A DNA stretch of 7,866 bases from Alphaproteobacteria bacterium (GTDB lineage: Bacteria; Pseudomonadota; Alphaproteobacteria; DAOWDM01). Positions 6,511 to 7,866 of this stretch are shown here, in pieces. Position 1 is the first letter of the stretch; every line of letters starts with the position of its first letter. The stretch covers positions 1 through 7,866 of the forward strand of contig DAOWDM010000181.1 in NCBI GenBank assembly GCA_030639035.1, read 5' to 3'. The notes under the pieces were generated by a model that worked only from the letters and a program-made list of their open reading frames with translations, ran no database searches and had not been told where the DNA came from. The translations under genes were made by a program, and so were the position numbers.

Positions 6511-6590
6511 TACCTCTCACCATCTACGTGAGAATCTTTTTTAGATTATTACGCCGTTCGCTTTGCTCTCTTCTCAAAATGACGGCTTTT
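6511..6590. repeat. Cluster of small palindromes resembling a degenerate dispersed repeat
   Basis: Three nested inverted repeats are packed between the serC stop and its terminator. They are TCTCAC/GTGAGA (6515-6520 with 6528-6533), AATCT/AGATT (6533-6537 with 6543-6547) and GCCGT/ACGGC (6553-6557 with 6582-6586). Read on the minus strand, the stretch CCGTCATTTTGAGAAGAGAG and the following GCAAAGCGAACGGCGT resemble the GTCATT...GAAGCGA...-type extragenic palindromes found in many genomes. Only one copy is present in this window, so repeat status is inference. Confidence 0.45.
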
Positions 6591-6595
6591 AGAAA

Positions 6596-7762
6596 CTAGC
6601 CTGCATACTCTGATTTTACATTTTCATAAGCCCAGTCTAGCCATGGACATAAAGCTTCAATATCTGATGTTTCCACAGTTGCACCACCCCAGACTCTAAT
6701 TCCAGCGGGAGCATCTTTATAAGAATTTATATCGTAAGCAACGTCTTCTTTATCAAGCAAAGCACTTATTTTCTTTGCAGCTTTTGTTTTTTCCTTAGCA
6801 TCTAGTGCAGTAAACCATGGAGCAACAATACTAAAGCATATTGAAGTCGATGAACGAGTCTCTTTGGTTTCTGCTAGAAATTCTATCCACTCTGTTTTTT
6901 CAACCCAATTTTCAAAAGCTTTAAGATTAGCTTTCGTCCTGCTAAGCAAACCTTCTTTGCCGCCAAGGTTTTCAGCCCATTTCAAAGCATCAATCACATC
7001 TTCAACACACAACATTGAAGGAGTATTGATAGGTGAACCTTCAAAAATACCTTCAATAAGTTTTCCGCCTTTGGTCATTCTGAAAGTTTTTGGCATAGGC
7101 CATGATGGAGTGTAACTTTCCAGTCTTTCAACAGCACGAGGGCTTAAAATAATAACACCATGAGCAGCTTCACCGCCTAAAACTTTCTGCCATGAGAAAG
7201 TTGTAACATCTAGTTTTTCCCAAGGCATATCCATAGCAAAAACAGCAGATGTAGCATCGCATATTGTAATACCTTTACGGTCAGAAGCAATCCAATCCCC
7301 ATTTGGAAGACACGCACCGCTTGTAGTACCATTCCATGCAAACACTACGTCGTTGTCAAAATTAACTTTTGAAACGTCAGGAAGCTTTCCGTAATCAGCT
7401 TCATAAACATTAACATCTTTAAGTTTTAACTGCTTAACAACATCTGTAACCCAGCCAGAACTAAAGCTTTCCCATGCAAGCATGTCAACACCGCGACCAC
7501 CTAACATTGACCACAAACACATTTCAACTGCACCAGTATCAGAACCTGCAACGATACCTACACGGTAACCTTTTGGAATATCAAGAACCGATGCCATTCG
7601 GTCAGTCGATTCTTTTAATCGAGCCTTACCTAAAGCTGAACGATGAGAACGCCCCACAAGAGCATCTTTAAGTGCAGAAACAGACCAATCTGGACGTTTC
7701 GCACATGGACCTGATGAAAAATTGCAGTTATTTGGTCTAACTTCTGGCTTGGAAATAGACAT
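6596..7762 (-). CDS. serC: Phosphoserine aminotransferase (alphaproteobacterial/archaeal-type SerC)
   Basis: SerC is a PLP enzyme that converts 3-phosphohydroxypyruvate and glutamate to phosphoserine and 2-oxoglutarate in serine biosynthesis; it can also act in pyridoxine synthesis. The 388-residue protein begins with PNNCNFSSGPCAKRP and RSHRSALGK, which are typical of the longer alphaproteobacterial subfamily. It has the PLP-contacting D169 in ICDATSA and the Schiff-base lysine K193 in TFSWQKVLGGE. The substrate-side segments SPINTPSM (243-250) and GIRVWGG (354-360) are also present. The ATG at 7762 is preceded by a strong AAGGAGAG ribosome site (7775-7768). No serA follows, unlike the serC-serA order common in this class: a terminator closes the unit. 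The upstream 104 bases hold no clear promoter but contain a short direct repeat at the window edge. Confidence 0.95.
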   Translation of the reverse strand: MSISKPEVRPNNCNFSSGPCAKRPDWSVSALKDALVGRSHRSALGKARLKESTDRMASVLDIPKGYRVGIVAGSDTGAVEMCLWSMLGGRGVDMLAWESFSSGWVTDVVKQLKLKDVNVYEADYGKLPDVSKVNFDNDVVFAWNGTTSGACLPNGDWIASDRKGITICDATSAVFAMDMPWEKLDVTTFSWQKVLGGEAAHGVIILSPRAVERLESYTPSWPMPKTFRMTKGGKLIEGIFEGSPINTPSMLCVEDVIDALKWAENLGGKEGLLSRTKANLKAFENWVEKTEWIEFLAETKETRSSTSICFSIVAPWFTALDAKEKTKAAKKISALLDKEDVAYDINSYKDAPAGIRVWGGATVETSDIEALCPWLDWAYENVKSEYAG

Positions 7763-7839
7763 TAAAACTCTCCTTTTTGAGTCTGTCTCTGAAAATGAGA
7801 TTAATAAGATACAAATATATTAAAGAGTATCCTTGATAT

Positions 7840-7866
7840 GAGAATGCTTTTTGAAGTAGAGAATGC
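7840..7866. repeat. Short direct repeat GAGAATGC upstream of serC
   Basis: GAGAATGC occurs at 7840-7847 and again at 7859-7866, a 19-bp period, in the region upstream of serC. The second copy touches the window edge, so more copies could follow. It might be a regulator-binding site or a chance match. Confidence 0.3.

Overview
The window is low in G+C and every gene lies on the minus strand, so transcription runs from high to low coordinates. Two proteins point to an alphaproteobacterium. The FtsB-type septum protein carries the NGDRGL and LLRPESLDPDMLEERARRVLN motifs typical of that class, and the SerC is of the long alphaproteobacterial/archaeal type. The AT-rich composition and short dispersed palindromes would suit a host-associated or uncultured lineage, but the species cannot be read from the sequence.

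Layout in the direction of transcription. serC (7762-6596, phosphoserine aminotransferase) is followed by a palindromic repeat-like patch and a strong intrinsic terminator (6505-6475). A putative promoter then precedes ftsB (6377-6060). After a 114-bp gap come lpdA (5945-4554, dihydrolipoamide dehydrogenase) and lipA (4554-3673, lipoyl synthase), joined by a TAATG overlap. The same run continues with a HepT-like HEPN toxin gene (3680-3279, overlapping the lipA end) and an MntA-like nucleotidyltransferase gene (3275-2469), 3 bp apart. An intergenic region with a 12-bp perfect inverted repeat follows. The last unit has its own promoter (2260-2233), a cobalamin riboswitch (about 2223-2073), a structured leader, and a TonB-dependent outer-membrane receptor gene of BtuB type (1926 to beyond position 1).

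How the genes work together. lpdA and lipA serve the lipoyl-dependent 2-oxoacid dehydrogenases, but the E1/E2 genes that often sit between ftsB and lpdA in alphaproteobacteria are absent here. The HepT/MntA pair keeps the motifs of the family in which MntA AMPylates a tyrosine of the HEPN RNase: RX4HXY in HepT and GSX10DXD in MntA. This MntA carries about 165 extra C-terminal residues of unknown role. The receptor gene is almost certainly B12-controlled, and its leader can form alternative hairpins, one of which covers the Shine-Dalgarno sequence.

Most worth following up are the extended MntA inside a lipoylation operon and the riboswitch expression platform.
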